DNA from: Lewinella sp. W8
GTDB lineage: Bacteria > Bacteroidota > Bacteroidia > Chitinophagales > Saprospiraceae
Length of the DNA: 64,000 nucleotides
Direction: 5' to 3'
NCBI RefSeq assembly: GCF_004375085.3
Contig: NZ_SNAQ03000011.1
Coordinates: forward strand, 1-64,000
Part shown: positions 1 to 8,469 of the stretch, piece after piece
Position numbering within the stretch: the first letter of the stretch is position 1
Layout: each line of letters starts with the position of its first letter
Notes under the pieces: model-generated
Databases searched by the model: none
Seen by the model: the letters and a program-made list of their open reading frames with translations, nothing else
Told to the model about the DNA's origin: nothing
Made by a program: the position numbers and the translations under genes

Positions 1-1815
1 GTAGCTACTCAAATCACCATACCAATTGGCCCTCCGGGACAGCAAGGGGAGCCCGGCCCCGCTTCCACAGTTCCCGGCCCTCCGGGACCAGCGGGAGAAG
101 ATGGCTTTGGGATTCAGCTGATTGGCAGCGTGGCCGATTCGGCCAGCCTCGATCCCGCCTACACGGGCAACGTGGGCGACGTGTTTGTTGCTGATGATAC
201 GCGCAACGGATTTGCCTGGGATGGTTCAGTATGGATCAACGTCGGACAAATCAGGGGAGATGATGGCCTTTCTGCCTATCAAATATGGTTGGCCAATGGC
301 AACGTAGGAACGGAAGCCGACTTCCTGGAAAGCCTGAAGGGAGCCGACGGCGCTCCTGGTCCTCCCGCTCCCCGGGAGAACATGGCAGCTTTACGGGCTA
401 GGAATACGGTCGTAACGGATATCAATGCCTCAACGGTAGATAACCTGATCCCCTGGGAGACTACGGACTTCAGCGACCCGCTCTTTAGCCGCCCGACCGA
501 CACCCGCATTCAGGTAGATTCAGCTGGTCTTTACTACGTCTCGGGCGGCATTACGGCCACCAGTACCGTGGGAAATAGCCGGTATAACGGCAGAGTGAAA
601 CTCCGAATCAACGGAAGTACCGTGGAGCCCATGCGGTCGGCTACTGGATACATACGCGTGGCTAGTGGTCAGGACGAAACGACCCTTACCTGGAACTACT
701 TTATCAATCTGAATGAAGGGGATTATTTTGAGATACTGGTCGATCAAGAAAACACCATCTCGGCCGTGGTGAACACCCTTCCCGGCGAAAGCTACCTGAA
801 CGTAGTGCTACTGGAAAGCCTGGCCCCACAAATCAGCAACGGTCAGGATGGTTTGTCGGCCTACGAAATATGGCTCGATAACGGCAACAGCGGCACGGAA
901 GCTGACTTTCTGAACAGCCTGGTCGGTCCACCCGGAACCAACGGGACGAACGGCACCAATGGCACCGACGGCCGAAACGGAGAGCAGTGGTTTTTGGGTA
1001 GCGGAATCCCTTCTGCGGGCCTGGGAGAAGACGGCGATTTATACCTGCAAACTGACGTGACGGCCCCCGGCGACGTCTACGAAAAGCAATCCGGGAACTG
1101 GGTGTATCAGTACACGCTGGAACTGAATGGCGTTGGACCCGCTGGCGATGATGGCAATGAATGGACGGTATCAAATTCTGTTCCCTCCGTTGGGGAAACG
1201 GTAGGAGATCTGCACCTTCAGACCGCAGATGATTCGCCGGGGGTAGCCGGTGACATTTGGCATTACAACGGAACTACGTGGGTGATTGTCCACAACATTC
1301 AGGGAACACCCGGAGCCCAGGGGGAGCGCGGTGCCACCTGGACAATTTCCACGACTTCTCCGGCCTTTGTGGCGAATGTCAATGACCTCCACTTACAGAC
1401 CGAAGATGATGGTAGCGGAGATAAAGGTGACATCTGGAAATACAACGGAACCGTCTGGCAACCTGCGGGCAACATTGCCGGGCAGGACGCCGTAGCCTGG
1501 CCGGAAGGCACGACTTTTGGTACTACCTCCAATACCACCTTCACGGTAGCCTCTGGATCGGTCTACAACCTCAGCAATTCCGGAAGTAGCCAGTTGACGG
1601 TCAACTTCAACGGGGTAAACCTGATTGACGGGCAGTCCATCGTGATCAACTGCACCAAGTCCGGCACCGGTAATATTCTGCTGGCCAGCACGGGGGAGGG
1701 GATAACCTATGAAGGCAGTACGGCCGCACTCTACACGACTTCCGGAACGAAGACCTTCATTGCCGTCAAGGCTGCCGGACGGCTATACATCACTTCCTCA
1801 ACCTTCCTGGACTGA
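1..1815 (+). CDS. Collagen-like/C1q-like fibre protein (5' end outside window)
   Basis: The frame is open from base 1, so this is a C-terminal part of at least 604 residues. It starts with Gly-X-Y collagen-like runs (GPPGQQGEPGPA, then GPPGPAGEDG). A jelly-roll region resembling C1q/TNF domains follows at about residues 124-276. The module GLSAYxIWLxxGNxGTExDFLxSL occurs before and after that domain. At least three repeats of about 50 residues with a DLHLQT...GDIWxYNGTxW pattern follow, then a beta-rich C-terminus. Collagen plus C1q domains form trimeric fibres, and such proteins are common as phage tail or spike fibres and as surface adhesins. Its position at the head of the muramidase block favours a virion or element-borne adhesin. 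The stop codon overlaps the next start (TGATG), suggesting translational coupling. Confidence 0.75.
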   Translation, partial: VATQITIPIGPPGQQGEPGPASTVPGPPGPAGEDGFGIQLIGSVADSASLDPAYTGNVGDVFVADDTRNGFAWDGSVWINVGQIRGDDGLSAYQIWLANGNVGTEADFLESLKGADGAPGPPAPRENMAALRARNTVVTDINASTVDNLIPWETTDFSDPLFSRPTDTRIQVDSAGLYYVSGGITATSTVGNSRYNGRVKLRINGSTVEPMRSATGYIRVASGQDETTLTWNYFINLNEGDYFEILVDQENTISAVVNTLPGESYLNVVLLESLAPQISNGQDGLSAYEIWLDNGNSGTEADFLNSLVGPPGTNGTNGTNGTDGRNGEQWFLGSGIPSAGLGEDGDLYLQTDVTAPGDVYEKQSGNWVYQYTLELNGVGPAGDDGNEWTVSNSVPSVGETVGDLHLQTADDSPGVAGDIWHYNGTTWVIVHNIQGTPGAQGERGATWTISTTSPAFVANVNDLHLQTEDDGSGDKGDIWKYNGTVWQPAGNIAGQDAVAWPEGTTFGTTSNTTFTVASGSVYNLSNSGSSQLTVNFNGVNLIDGQSIVINCTKSGTGNILLASTGEGITYEGSTAALYTTSGTKTFIAVKAAGRLYITSSTFLD

Positions 1816-2414
1816 TGATGAGCCTACCCACCAAGTTTCCCAAACAGATCCTGGACTATATCGCCAAGGGCGGTATCGGGGCCCTGGCCGTGGTTGCCCT
1901 GTGGGCATGGCAGTCCTGGAAGGTAGAAAACCGGTTGGACTATCAGTATCAGCTCGAACGGGCCGAGAACCGGGAGGCGGCCTACCTAGAAACGATCGAG
2001 AACCAAGCGCGGGAAATCACGGCGCTGCAAAAGGGCTTTTACTTCCTCTCCGCTTCCCGCCGCGAAAGCCCACTGCCGGAATGGGCCAAGGTGCTCACGG
2101 GACACTATCAATGGAAGAATGATGCCTTCGATAAGTGGGTGGCCATGCCCGCCGGAGTAAATCCGGATTCGATCCTATTCCGTACGGACCTGGAAATATG
2201 GGAGGACAAAGACCTGGCCGAAAGCTATCGGCAAAATGATCTGAAGGTGATCCAACAAAACCGGGTGATTCATTCAGTGGAATATGCCCGCATCGGCGGC
2301 GAGATCATCGCCTGGCACTCCTGGAAGTACCCCATCCGCGATGCCACCAACCAGGTGATTGGTGTCGGCGGGGTAGCCGTCCGGGAAGATGCCATCAACG
2401 AAATCAAAAACTAA
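1815..2414 (+). CDS. Membrane-anchored PAS-like protein
   Basis: This is a 199-residue protein. An N-terminal hydrophobic helix at about residues 14-32 (GGIGALAVVALWAW) is followed by a charged, probably coiled-coil stretch at 35-70. The C-terminal domain (about 80-195) has a PAS-like look, ending in strand-rich text such as YPIRDATNQVIGVGGVAV. The start overlaps the stop of the fibre gene, and ATG at 1818 is an equally good start. Function is not established. Holin-like, virion membrane or sensory roles are all possible. The coupling to the fibre gene and the nearby membrane-anchored muramidase suggest a role at the cell envelope. Confidence 0.6.
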   Translation: MMSLPTKFPKQILDYIAKGGIGALAVVALWAWQSWKVENRLDYQYQLERAENREAAYLETIENQAREITALQKGFYFLSASRRESPLPEWAKVLTGHYQWKNDAFDKWVAMPAGVNPDSILFRTDLEIWEDKDLAESYRQNDLKVIQQNRVIHSVEYARIGGEIIAWHSWKYPIRDATNQVIGVGGVAVREDAINEIKN

Positions 2415-2451
2415 ACCACTTCCGGAGCAGTCCGGAACAAATTCAAGTACC

Positions 2452-2820
2452 ATGTCTGATACTACGCAAACCATTGACAAGACCAATAAGGAGGGAGAAA
2501 TCACGCTGAGCTCCGGCCTGCGCAAATTCCTCAACAAGAAGTTCGCTGAGCTGCATTCTGCGGCCATTGAGTCTACCGACGAGCTGACGCGCTACCTCAT
2601 CGAGGCCCGCGTCCATCTGCCCAACGTCGGCGGTCTGGCGCTGCCCAAGGGTGTCGGCTTTCACAAGTACATCACCTTCGAGATCACCGAGGAGGAGCCC
2701 GGCCTGGGCATCACGGAGGCAGAAGCGATCGCGGTAGCTACCGAGCACGCCGATGAGGAAGTGCCCGGAAATACGGGCGTCGACATCAGCAGCGTATCCA
2801 CGCTGCCGGCCAGCTGGTAA
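2452..2820 (+). CDS. Small acidic protein of unknown function
   Basis: The protein has 122 residues from the chosen start (MSDTTQ). The same frame could start at 2389, but that would overlap the upstream gene and add a low-complexity Lys/Ser/Pro segment. The middle is helical (residues about 20-60, with LRKFLNKKFAELHSAAI). It is followed by a strand-like segment (GFHKYITFEI) and an acidic C-terminus rich in Glu and Asp. No family is recognised. Its place between the PAS-like protein and the LPD1 protein, in the same direction, makes it part of the element's operon. Confidence 0.6.
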   Translation: MSDTTQTIDKTNKEGEITLSSGLRKFLNKKFAELHSAAIESTDELTRYLIEARVHLPNVGGLALPKGVGFHKYITFEITEEEPGLGITEAEAIAVATEHADEEVPGNTGVDISSVSTLPASW

Positions 2821-2840
2821 ACCACCCCAAAGCGTAACCG

Positions 2841-4235
2841 ATGAAGTTCCTCCTGCTCCTTTTCAATAACGGTGACCGCATGGCTAACCAGGCCTTGCAA
2901 ACCTTTGCTACTTCCGGCCACCCGAACGTGGATCGGATTTTCGAGTGCGTCGTCGGTAGCCCCTACGGTTGTCCGATCGATCCGGCTACGCTCAACGTAA
3001 CCAGCTTTCCCCGTTTGGTGTTCCTGGCCGTCACCGGCCGAAAGGCCAACGGGGAGGCCTGTTACCGCCACGTCCGCGACGTATCGGCCCGGGGATTAAG
3101 CCGGGCGCAGATCCTCACCCACTTGGGGCAGCTCTCGCTCCTGCCGCCCATCGTGGACTTCGATTGCTCCAACGGCAATCTACCGGGAGGTGAAGGAGAA
3201 GGGGAGCAGTCCTTACTCGGTATGCTTCGCCTACCGCCCTGGCTGTTGATGCTGGGCACGGCCTACGCGGCCAAAAAGGCGCTGGACGCCAAATCCACCC
3301 TGGGCCGCGTCGGCTACGGAGCGATCGCGCTCACGGGAGCGACCAAATACTTCAGCCTGCCGCCGGAGGAGCGGCGCCTGCTTCCCTCCTTCGGGGCCAT
3401 GCCGATACCGGAGGTAGGAAAGACCACCGACTACCGGCCCATCAAACCGGGCAGCCGGGTGGCGGAATACTGGCAGGATAATGCGAGCATTGCCCCGCGA
3501 GACTTTACCGGCCGCAAAAAACGGAAGGTGAATTATCGCTACTCCGTCGGCGTGGAGGAGCTGGTCGACCGCTACGGACTGCACAGCATCGAATTCGGTA
3601 ACTGGGTGCCGCAGGATGAGCGTCAGCAGTTCCTCGTTGGCCTGGACGAATCTTTGGCTGATCTGGCCAAAGTTTTCGGCGTTGCCCAAAATAAGGTCGG
3701 ATTGGGTCGTGAGCTGGCCATCGCCTACGGTGCCCGGGGACGCGGCGGCCGGGCCCTGGCCACTTACTGGCCGGGCTACGTGCTGATCAACCTGAACCGG
3801 GAAAAGGGCATCGGTTCGCTGGCCCACGAATACGGTCACGCCCTGGACTACCGCATGGCCGTCAAGGACCGCGCACCTTCCGGTGGACAAACCACCAGTA
3901 CCGTTTTGCCCCACATGGGTGAGAAGTCCCCCCGGGGAATGATGGAGCGGGCCCTGGCCGCGCTGATCCTGGATAAGAACGGGGAGACGAGCAACTGGCG
4001 GCAAAAGCTCTACGATTACAGCCCCTACTATCAGCAGCGCAACGAAATCTGGGCGCGCACATTCGAGGCCTTCGTGGGCATGGAGCTGCGCAAGAAAAGT
4101 CTGCGTAACGATCTGCTGGTCCATCGTGGCTACGGCCACGGTATTTACCCCACCACCGCCATGCTGAAGAAGGCGCGGCCGGCCATCATGGCTTATTGCC
4201 GCTACGTGCTCAACGGCAAACGCCCCAAACGATAA
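2841..4235 (+). CDS. LPD1-domain protein with HExxH metallopeptidase-like motif
   Basis: This is a 464-residue protein. Residues about 236-340 match the pattern of LPD1, a domain known from large polyvalent proteins of phages and mobile elements: YGLHSIEFGNWV, then AIAYGARGRGG, then VLINLNREKGIGSLAHEYGHALD. His329, Glu330 and His333 form an HExxH zinc-site pattern. A hydrophobic segment lies near residues 125-145 (LPPWLLMLGTAYAA). In most known cases LPD1 is part of a very large multi-domain protein; here it stands almost alone. ATG at 2880 is an alternative start. The role is inferred only: a peptidase-like or host-interaction factor delivered or made by the element. The next gene begins 3 bp after the stop. 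Confidence 0.7.
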   Translation: MKFLLLLFNNGDRMANQALQTFATSGHPNVDRIFECVVGSPYGCPIDPATLNVTSFPRLVFLAVTGRKANGEACYRHVRDVSARGLSRAQILTHLGQLSLLPPIVDFDCSNGNLPGGEGEGEQSLLGMLRLPPWLLMLGTAYAAKKALDAKSTLGRVGYGAIALTGATKYFSLPPEERRLLPSFGAMPIPEVGKTTDYRPIKPGSRVAEYWQDNASIAPRDFTGRKKRKVNYRYSVGVEELVDRYGLHSIEFGNWVPQDERQQFLVGLDESLADLAKVFGVAQNKVGLGRELAIAYGARGRGGRALATYWPGYVLINLNREKGIGSLAHEYGHALDYRMAVKDRAPSGGQTTSTVLPHMGEKSPRGMMERALAALILDKNGETSNWRQKLYDYSPYYQQRNEIWARTFEAFVGMELRKKSLRNDLLVHRGYGHGIYPTTAMLKKARPAIMAYCRYVLNGKRPKR

Positions 4236-4238
4236 CCC

Positions 4239-5018
4239 ATGCCCGTATTACTCATCATCCTCGCCCTCGTCCTGCTCATGGCCCTGATCGCCTTTCGGCC
4301 CTGGGAAGCACCGCCGGTTTCGGTGGTGGAGGAAGAACCGGAACTGGAGCCCGAAATCGTGGCCGAAGTGCTGGACACCATTACGGTAACGCCCTTACCC
4401 GAAATTGAACCACCAAAAGAAATTGTCATGGCCTCCTTTGATGTCGCGTACAACATCGTCGCCCGGCACGAGGGCGGCTATCAGAAGATTGCTACCGATC
4501 CGGGCAACTACAATAGTCGCCGGGAGCTGGTGGGCACCAACTGGGGAATTTCTGCACCGGTCTACGAATCCTGGATCGGCCGGCCACCCACGGAAACGGA
4601 TATGCGGCAGATGTCGCGCTCGGAGGCCCGTCAGATTTTCAAAAAGAATTTTTGGGACCCCATTCAGGGGGACTTCATTCATTCCCAGCAGCTGGCCAAC
4701 TTTCTTTTTGATGGCCACGTCAACCACGGCCGTACCGGCATCCGGATCATGCAGCGGGTTCTCGGGGTGATCGTCGACGGGGTTTTCGGCCCCGTTAGCT
4801 TGATGGCCCTCAACGGTGCGGACCCCAAGGCCGTTTTTGATGCCTACAAGGCCGCCCGCATTCAGTTTTACCACGAGCTGTCTACCCGCCGTCCGGAGAT
4901 GCGCAACGTCTGGTTGCCGGTCTGGCTCAACCGGATGGCCAGCTTCAATTTCAGACCGGCCAGCGGAACCACTGCAGTGCTCATCGTCGGCCTGATCGTC
5001 TACGCAATTACCCGCTGA
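4239..5018 (+). CDS. GH108-type N-acetylmuramidase (endolysin-like) with N- and C-terminal membrane segments
   Basis: This 259-residue protein has an N-terminal hydrophobic helix (residues 2-19), an acidic linker rich in Pro and Glu to about residue 64, and then a secretory-muramidase domain. The motif ARHEGGY carries the likely catalytic Glu78. NWGIS and the conserved helices to about residue 150 fit GH108. A peptidoglycan-binding-like part follows (GVIVDGVFGPVS). The last 15 residues form a second hydrophobic segment ending in YAITR. The enzyme would cleave the glycan strands of peptidoglycan, for lysis or cell entry. Ordinary GH108 endolysins do not usually have a C-terminal membrane tail. 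The stop overlaps the start of the next gene. Confidence 0.8.
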   Translation: MPVLLIILALVLLMALIAFRPWEAPPVSVVEEEPELEPEIVAEVLDTITVTPLPEIEPPKEIVMASFDVAYNIVARHEGGYQKIATDPGNYNSRRELVGTNWGISAPVYESWIGRPPTETDMRQMSRSEARQIFKKNFWDPIQGDFIHSQQLANFLFDGHVNHGRTGIRIMQRVLGVIVDGVFGPVSLMALNGADPKAVFDAYKAARIQFYHELSTRRPEMRNVWLPVWLNRMASFNFRPASGTTAVLIVGLIVYAITR

Positions 5019-6301
5019 TGATCCTACGACGTAAACCCCGCCAGCTCTACCGCTGCCGTGACGGCACCTTTTCGACGCACAAACGTCGGGGTGCCTGTAA
5101 CTGGCACGGTGGGCTGAAGACAACCGATCCGGTCAAGCTGGGCAACCGCCGGGGCGGGCAGTCCGCGGATGTGGAGCTGATCCCGCTGCGGGGTATTCAC
5201 GTCGCCCACCAGTGGTTCCAAAACCGGGCGGCACCTTACTCACTGCGCAGTGTGCAGAACATCGTCGAGGCCGCCCGTAGTGGTAATTTCAAGTGGGCCA
5301 ACCTGGACGCCATTACCGTATGGCGCAATCCCGCTGATCGCAAACGCTACGTGCTCTCCGGCCACAGCCGGCACGAGGCTTTCCGCCAGCTCTGCGAGGC
5401 TGGCATTAAGGTCGATGGGCGCGACTTCTGTGCCATCCCGGCCAAGACCTTCACCGGGAGCCTGGAAGCGGCCAAAAAGCTGGCCCTCGAAAGCAATACC
5501 CTGAGCACCAAAGAAACCGACCTGGAGCGGGCGACTTTCTATCGTCGGCAACGGGAAGCAGGCGCGGACCCCGGCACAGCACGAGGGCGCGAGCGCGCGG
5601 GTGCCATGCTGAGCCTGGCAAAGCGCCTCGAAGGGCGTAACGCCAATACCATCCTGGCCTTCAGCTTCCTATCGCCCACGGGAAAGACGTGGGCGGCCCT
5701 CCAAGCTCTGGCCGATGGCCAGGCCGACAGCCGGACCATCATCAAGGCCGTCGGCCGCTGGATCGGCAATGCTCGCCGCAGAAATCCGCAGTTGACCGAC
5801 TTTCACGAAAACGAGCTTTACGAGTGGCTGGTCATGCGTAAGGGCTACGGCTCCGGTGCTGGCCAGGTAAACAGCGAGCAAAAGTTCCTCAAACGCCTGG
5901 AAAGCATCATCAACCGGCGCACCACCTTCGGCAAGCTGGAAGAATCGCTCAACATCCAGTCGGCCGTCACGCTCTCCCCGGTGGAGCGACAGTACAACCA
6001 GCGGCTGGAAGATGCCCGGAAGCAGATCAAGGAGCTGGATAAGGAACTGCAGACCAAGATCAAAAACCTGACCGCCCGGGGCGCTACTGCCGCCGACGTG
6101 GCCAGGATCACCGAACCGATCGAGCGCGCCCTGCGGCGTACCCGTATTGAATACCAGGGCCTCGTTTCCTCCTACGATCAGGTACAGGAAGCGGCCCGCA
6201 ACGAACAGCGGCTTTTTGGCGTAGGAAGCGCCGCCACCGGCCGTACCGGGATCCTCCCGGTACTGGCCCTGGTGGGCGGCATTTACTACCTGACCCGCTA
6301 A
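5018..6301 (+). CDS. ParB/Srx-like protein with N-terminal DUF3761-like Cys/His motif and C-terminal membrane segment
   Basis: This is a 427-residue protein. Residues 11-32 carry a CRDGTFSTHKRRGACNWHGG motif, as in DUF3761 proteins, with Cys13, Cys27, His21 and His30 as possible metal ligands. Residues about 50-165 look like a ParB/sulfiredoxin-type nuclease fold, with YVLSGHSRHEAF in place of the usual GxxR box. A helical, partly coiled-coil region lies at about 320-400. The end is a hydrophobic segment finishing in YYLTR. The ParB-like core suggests nucleotide or DNA binding, but the membrane tail is unusual for a partition protein. The start overlaps the muramidase stop, so the two are probably translated together. 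Confidence 0.65.
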   Translation: MILRRKPRQLYRCRDGTFSTHKRRGACNWHGGLKTTDPVKLGNRRGGQSADVELIPLRGIHVAHQWFQNRAAPYSLRSVQNIVEAARSGNFKWANLDAITVWRNPADRKRYVLSGHSRHEAFRQLCEAGIKVDGRDFCAIPAKTFTGSLEAAKKLALESNTLSTKETDLERATFYRRQREAGADPGTARGRERAGAMLSLAKRLEGRNANTILAFSFLSPTGKTWAALQALADGQADSRTIIKAVGRWIGNARRRNPQLTDFHENELYEWLVMRKGYGSGAGQVNSEQKFLKRLESIINRRTTFGKLEESLNIQSAVTLSPVERQYNQRLEDARKQIKELDKELQTKIKNLTARGATAADVARITEPIERALRRTRIEYQGLVSSYDQVQEAARNEQRLFGVGSAATGRTGILPVLALVGGIYYLTR

Positions 6302-6362
6302 GAATATGGAGTTGGCTCTCCCCCGGACGATTGCGCATTTATCACCTTCAAATTCATGCGCA

Positions 6363-6764
6363 ATGAATAAGTCTAATCAGTATGGCTACGATGAGGTAGT
6401 CGACACCCTCGGCGATAGCATCGAAATCTATCGCAAAATCAAAACGCCCCTCGAGGACGGGCTGCAGTTCACCGACATCCTGGCCCTGTACGACGCCTAC
6501 CCGCTGGCCATGGAAGTCTTCAATGACCGGAACACCTTCATTCGTCAGTTCCTCGATCTGACGCCAGAAGAAAGCGTCCGGGTACTCGATGAGCTGAGCG
6601 CCCGCACCGGCACGCCCCGCGATAAGGTAGAGCAGGTTGCTACGCAGTCCTTCCAGGTGGCCAGCCGGGTCTACCGCCTGGGCAGCTACGTGATCGAGGA
6701 AAGCAAGGGTATCTACGCTGATATCCAGCTGATTGGTGGCCTATCCCCCGAAGAAGAGGAGTAA
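6363..6764 (+). CDS. Small helical protein of unknown function
   Basis: The protein has 133 residues from MNKSNQ. The frame extends upstream to ATG 6306, but those 19 codons look non-coding. It is acidic and mostly helical, with TLGDSIEIYRKI, then LQFTDILALYDAYPL, then LDLTPEESVRVLDELSARTG, ending in GLSPEEEE. No family is recognised. It follows the ParB-like gene with a 61-bp gap. Its stop codon overlaps the start of the following small gene (TAATG), so it belongs to the same transcription unit. Confidence 0.55.
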   Translation: MNKSNQYGYDEVVDTLGDSIEIYRKIKTPLEDGLQFTDILALYDAYPLAMEVFNDRNTFIRQFLDLTPEESVRVLDELSARTGTPRDKVEQVATQSFQVASRVYRLGSYVIEESKGIYADIQLIGGLSPEEEE

Positions 6765-6910
6765 TGACCACCGAACAACTTCAGGAGCTGGCGGATCATC
6801 TGGACTACGTGGAAATCCACGCGGGGATGATCCGTCAGCACCTGGATGCTGTGGAGAAGTATTTCTCAAGGTGGCTAAAGATATTCTTGGAGTTGGGCGT
6901 TAGAATCTAG
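6764..6910 (+). CDS. 48-residue helical protein at the end of the element operon
   Basis: The ATG overlaps the stop of the preceding gene (TAATG) and the frame runs 48 codons to TAG. The product begins MTTEQLQELADHLDYVEIHA and ends in a hydrophobic, amphipathic helix (WLKIFLELGVRI). The overlap and the coding-like composition are the only support. No family is recognised. It is the last plus-strand gene of the block; the next gene, only 6 bp away, lies on the other strand and is much richer in A and T. Confidence 0.5.
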   Translation: MTTEQLQELADHLDYVEIHAGMIRQHLDAVEKYFSRWLKIFLELGVRI

Positions 6911-6916
6911 CCCTAG

Positions 6917-7594
6917 CTATTTATTTTTATTCAATAATAGCCTAATGTCGTCCATTAAGTAATCAACTTCTTCAGGGATTGTCCCTGTCGCATAGGATCG
7001 AACAAAACCTTTCCTGTCAACAAGAACTATATAACCAGAATGATCAAAACCACCTGGTGCATCGGGTTGCTCTAAAGCAATGCTTAAGTAATCAGCAGCT
7101 AAATCGTAAACTTCGAATTTGTCTCCATTGACAAAACGCCAGCGGTCCATATTTTCGACCCCCAACTTATTTGCATAATCTTTCATCCTTTCAGGAGTAT
7201 CTCTTTTGGGATCAACAGTAAATGATACTAATGAAAAGTCTGGATAATCTTTAAATTCTTTTTCAATACGTAGCATTTGATTTTTAACCTGTAAGCAAAT
7301 TGTTGGACAAGAAGTGAAAAAAAAGTCAACAACATGAACCTTCCCCTTTAAGTCTTGATTACTGATCTTTCGACTTAATTGATCAATAAATTCCCAATCG
7401 CGAACAGGTTGAGGTTGGAGTACACCATTCTCATCACGAGGATGGTTGCCAAGGTAAGCTAATGAATCTTTTAAATATTTGCCGTCTTCATCTTGGGCAT
7501 GACGGCGATAAAACTCAACTTCCTCTTCCTGACAAGCAGGCAGTAAAAGAAAAATTAAGATTATCCCAATTAGGTTGCGTAGCAGCATGAACAA
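6917..7594 (-). CDS. SCO1/SenC/PrrC-family lipoprotein
   Basis: A 225-residue lipoprotein with lipobox LLPAC (Cys21) and a thioredoxin-fold SCO domain. It has the copper-binding/redox pair CPTIC (Cys96, Cys100) and the conserved distal His185 in GFDHSG. SCO proteins deliver copper to, or reduce thiols of, the CuA centre of cytochrome oxidase, and act outside the inner membrane. The motif set is complete, so it is probably functional. It is visibly AT-rich compared with its neighbours and sits between the element operon and the integrase, suggesting acquired cargo. No cytochrome oxidase gene is nearby. The start may be the first or the third codon (Met1 or Met3). Confidence 0.85.
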   Translation of the reverse strand: MFMLLRNLIGIILIFLLLPACQEEEVEFYRRHAQDEDGKYLKDSLAYLGNHPRDENGVLQPQPVRDWEFIDQLSRKISNQDLKGKVHVVDFFFTSCPTICLQVKNQMLRIEKEFKDYPDFSLVSFTVDPKRDTPERMKDYANKLGVENMDRWRFVNGDKFEVYDLAADYLSIALEQPDAPGGFDHSGYIVLVDRKGFVRSYATGTIPEEVDYLMDDIRLLLNKNK

Positions 7595-7604
7595 TAGAAA
7601 TTTA

Positions 7605-7667
7605 CCTTTCAGGAATTACACTTCTTTATACATTTTGGTTCTAGAAAGAGGTGTATTTCCTGAAAGG
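7605..7667. repeat. Imperfect inverted repeat between two lipoprotein genes
   Basis: CCTTTCAGGAATTACAC at 7605-7621 is matched by its reverse complement with one mismatch at 7651-7667, around a 29-bp loop. It lies just downstream of the 7676-8299 gene and upstream of the SCO gene, both on the minus strand. It could act as a terminator/attenuator hairpin or as an operator. There is no U-run beside the right arm. Confidence 0.55.
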
Positions 7668-7675
7668 CAATTATT

Positions 7676-8299
7676 CTACAGACAATTATCTATGGCTTGA
7701 GCAGCTGCATAAACATATGCAGCTACGCTATAACAAGGTATCCACGTATCGCCGTACCATATGTCAGAATCAGCACGCTCGCAATTTGCGTAATGAAACA
7801 ATACTGTATGGTTGTAGATGCACAGGATGTCCTGGATAATTCCACCAGTCGGCGCTGCGTTTATTACGGTGGTAGTCCCATTGACAGGGTCTATTTCAAT
7901 TACTGGAACCTGTCCATAATCACCGGCCATTATATACACCAGATCCGATGTGTGATCATGTTTTGCTCGGGTAACTGAACTTGTAGTGGAACCATCTAAG
8001 ACCACTGACACAATTTCTTCCTCATTGTTTGGCTGAATTCCTGTAGAGAAAGAAACGTAGGTTTTAGTACCTCCCTGTTTACCAGAGAAATTAACCCTTT
8101 CTACTTCTGTAAGGTTACTGGTATTTATGCCTGTGAGTAGATTATTCCCAGATATTGAAGTAAGAATTGCCTGGGAATTCGCACTTTTCAACTCGGAGGA
8201 GGGAGTGGCGGTAGGAGAAACAGGTTCAAAGCTTTCCTCAGTATCACAGGAGAAAGTGAGAAAAAACAATAGGGTGTAAAGGAATATACGGAAATTCAT
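7676..8299 (-). CDS. Hypothetical lipoprotein
   Basis: A 207-residue protein with an N-terminal signal and lipobox-like FLTFSC (Cys18), then a Ser/Thr/Pro-rich linker. The middle is strand-rich (KTYVSFSTGI, EIVSVVLDG, DLVYIMAGDYGQ, PVIEIDP). A C-terminal segment contains several cysteines and a small-residue helix (SVAAYVYAAAQAI) ending in NCL. The family is not recognised. Base composition is AT-rich like the SCO gene next to it, so the pair was probably acquired together. The two genes are separated by the inverted repeat at 7605-7667. Confidence 0.6.
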   Translation of the reverse strand: MNFRIFLYTLLFFLTFSCDTEESFEPVSPTATPSSELKSANSQAILTSISGNNLLTGINTSNLTEVERVNFSGKQGGTKTYVSFSTGIQPNNEEEIVSVVLDGSTTSSVTRAKHDHTSDLVYIMAGDYGQVPVIEIDPVNGTTTVINAAPTGGIIQDILCIYNHTVLFHYANCERADSDIWYGDTWIPCYSVAAYVYAAAQAIDNCL

Positions 8300-8469
8300 C
8301 TAAGATGATTTAAGGGTTATGAGTCTACAAGCGTAGTCTCGAAAGATGTTTTGTAATTTGATTAACTAATCTTCGGCTCCGAACAGTCCCTGCTCCGGAG
8401 GGTTTAACATTTTCAGCAGAATTTTTTTTGTCTAAGGGGGGCCATAAAACTAGAATTGAAATTTTATCG

